43,126 nucleotides of DNA from positions 1 to 43,126 of the forward strand of contig JAIOHL010000051.1 in the NCBI GenBank assembly GCA_019913005.1, written 5' to 3'. Origin of the DNA: Anaerolineae bacterium. Its GTDB lineage: Bacteria > Chloroflexota > Anaerolineae > Aggregatilineales > J027. A program made the translations under genes and the position numbers. Numbering within the stretch: the first letter of the stretch is position 1; the number at the start of each line of letters is the position of its first letter. Positions 42,992-43,126 of the stretch are shown here, in pieces. The notes beneath the pieces are model-generated. The model was not told the DNA's origin. It searched no databases and saw only the letters and a program-made list of their open reading frames with translations.

Positions 42992-43126
42992 TCATTTAAA
43001 CTTATTGGGTTGAGCAAAGGTGTGGCGCAGATTAATCAAGGCAAAAGCGAGATGATAAGCACCTAAAAAGGCCGTATCCAAACGATCAAAACGTAGTAAC
43101 AAAGCCCGAAACTTGTCCATCCAAGC
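42992..43126 (-). CDS. IS5/IS4-type DDE transposase, C-terminal part (cut by window edge)
   Basis: The minus-strand frame at the window end reads WMDKFRALLLRFDRLDTAFL, then GAYHLAFALINLRH, and stops at 42992-42994. This is the familiar C-terminal end of IS5-family transposases (xxFRALLxRFxRLxxxFLGxxHLAFALINLRH). The start is outside the window, so intactness cannot be judged. The 112 bases between this stop and the WD40 gene start should contain the IS end and the WD40 gene promoter; no inverted repeat can be confirmed without the other end. Confidence 0.75.
   Translation of the reverse strand, partial: AWMDKFRALLLRFDRLDTAFLGAYHLAFALINLRHTFAQPNKFK

Overview
The window (43.1 kb, mostly about 52-55% GC by eye) looks like an accessory region of a Chloroflexota bacterium, probably near the Anaerolineae. 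The organism call is an inference. It rests on the secreted SH3b-WD40-LamG-like protein with a Pro/Thr linker, the large STAND-ATPase/LuxR regulator and the overall gene style. No rRNA, tRNA, CRISPR array, site-specific integrase, ParA/ParB or classical Rep gene was seen, so plasmid and integrated element cannot be told apart.

Layout. (1) 1-3.5 kb: two small genes, a plasmid-type topoisomerase IA, and an acidic protein of unknown function. (2) 3.6-7.1 kb: a leftward TIR-NACHT-HEAT protein resembling bacterial NLR-like antiphage STAND proteins. (3) 7.2-12.6 kb: two large rightward proteins. The second joins DUF488 to a SLOG/DUF2493-like Rossmann domain, and both share a repeated unnamed module with the acidic protein of region 1. 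(4) 12.6-14.2 kb: an internally duplicated unknown protein, then a frameshifted gene with an excisionase-type HTH and two OST-HTH/LOTUS-like repeats. (5) 14.2-18.1 kb: a leftward mobilisation operon (RHH accessory protein, relaxase-like protein, small membrane protein, VirD4/TraG coupling protein, HU-like protein). It is followed by a 0.7 kb non-coding region full of hairpins, which is the best oriT candidate.

(6) 18.8-20.9 kb: an AT-rich gene for an unusual fusion of a degenerate dephospho-CoA-kinase domain, a GNAT-like domain, a beta-sandwich and a TIR domain. (7) 20.9-24.4 kb: a leftward PRTRC-type cluster (E-like, C, small unknown, F-like, B, ThiF/E1). The usual ParB and JAB-type protein A are not present in the window. 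(8) 24.5-29.3 kb: cargo with a probably frameshifted small gene, a STAND/LuxR regulator, a berberine-bridge-type FAD oxidoreductase and a gene remnant. (9) 29.3-37.8 kb: leftward DNA-metabolism genes (archaeo-eukaryotic-type primase, a 1256-aa adenine-methyltransferase/SF2-helicase fusion, four unknown proteins), with one small rightward gene. (10) 37.8-43.1 kb: a 1.1 kb non-coding region holding a 120-nt hairpin, an intact IS110-family transposase gene, the secreted WD40 protein and the C-terminal end of an IS5/IS4-type transposase cut by the window edge.

How it may fit together (inference). Primase, helicase-methylase and topoisomerase handle element DNA, and the relaxosome plus coupling protein mobilise it. 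No type IV secretion channel genes are present, so transfer would need help from elsewhere. The two TIR proteins and the DUF488-SLOG protein are the best candidates for nucleotide- or NAD-based defence or inter-element conflict. The CoaE-like/GNAT/TIR fusion, the DUF488-SLOG fusion and the shared repeat family are the most unusual items.
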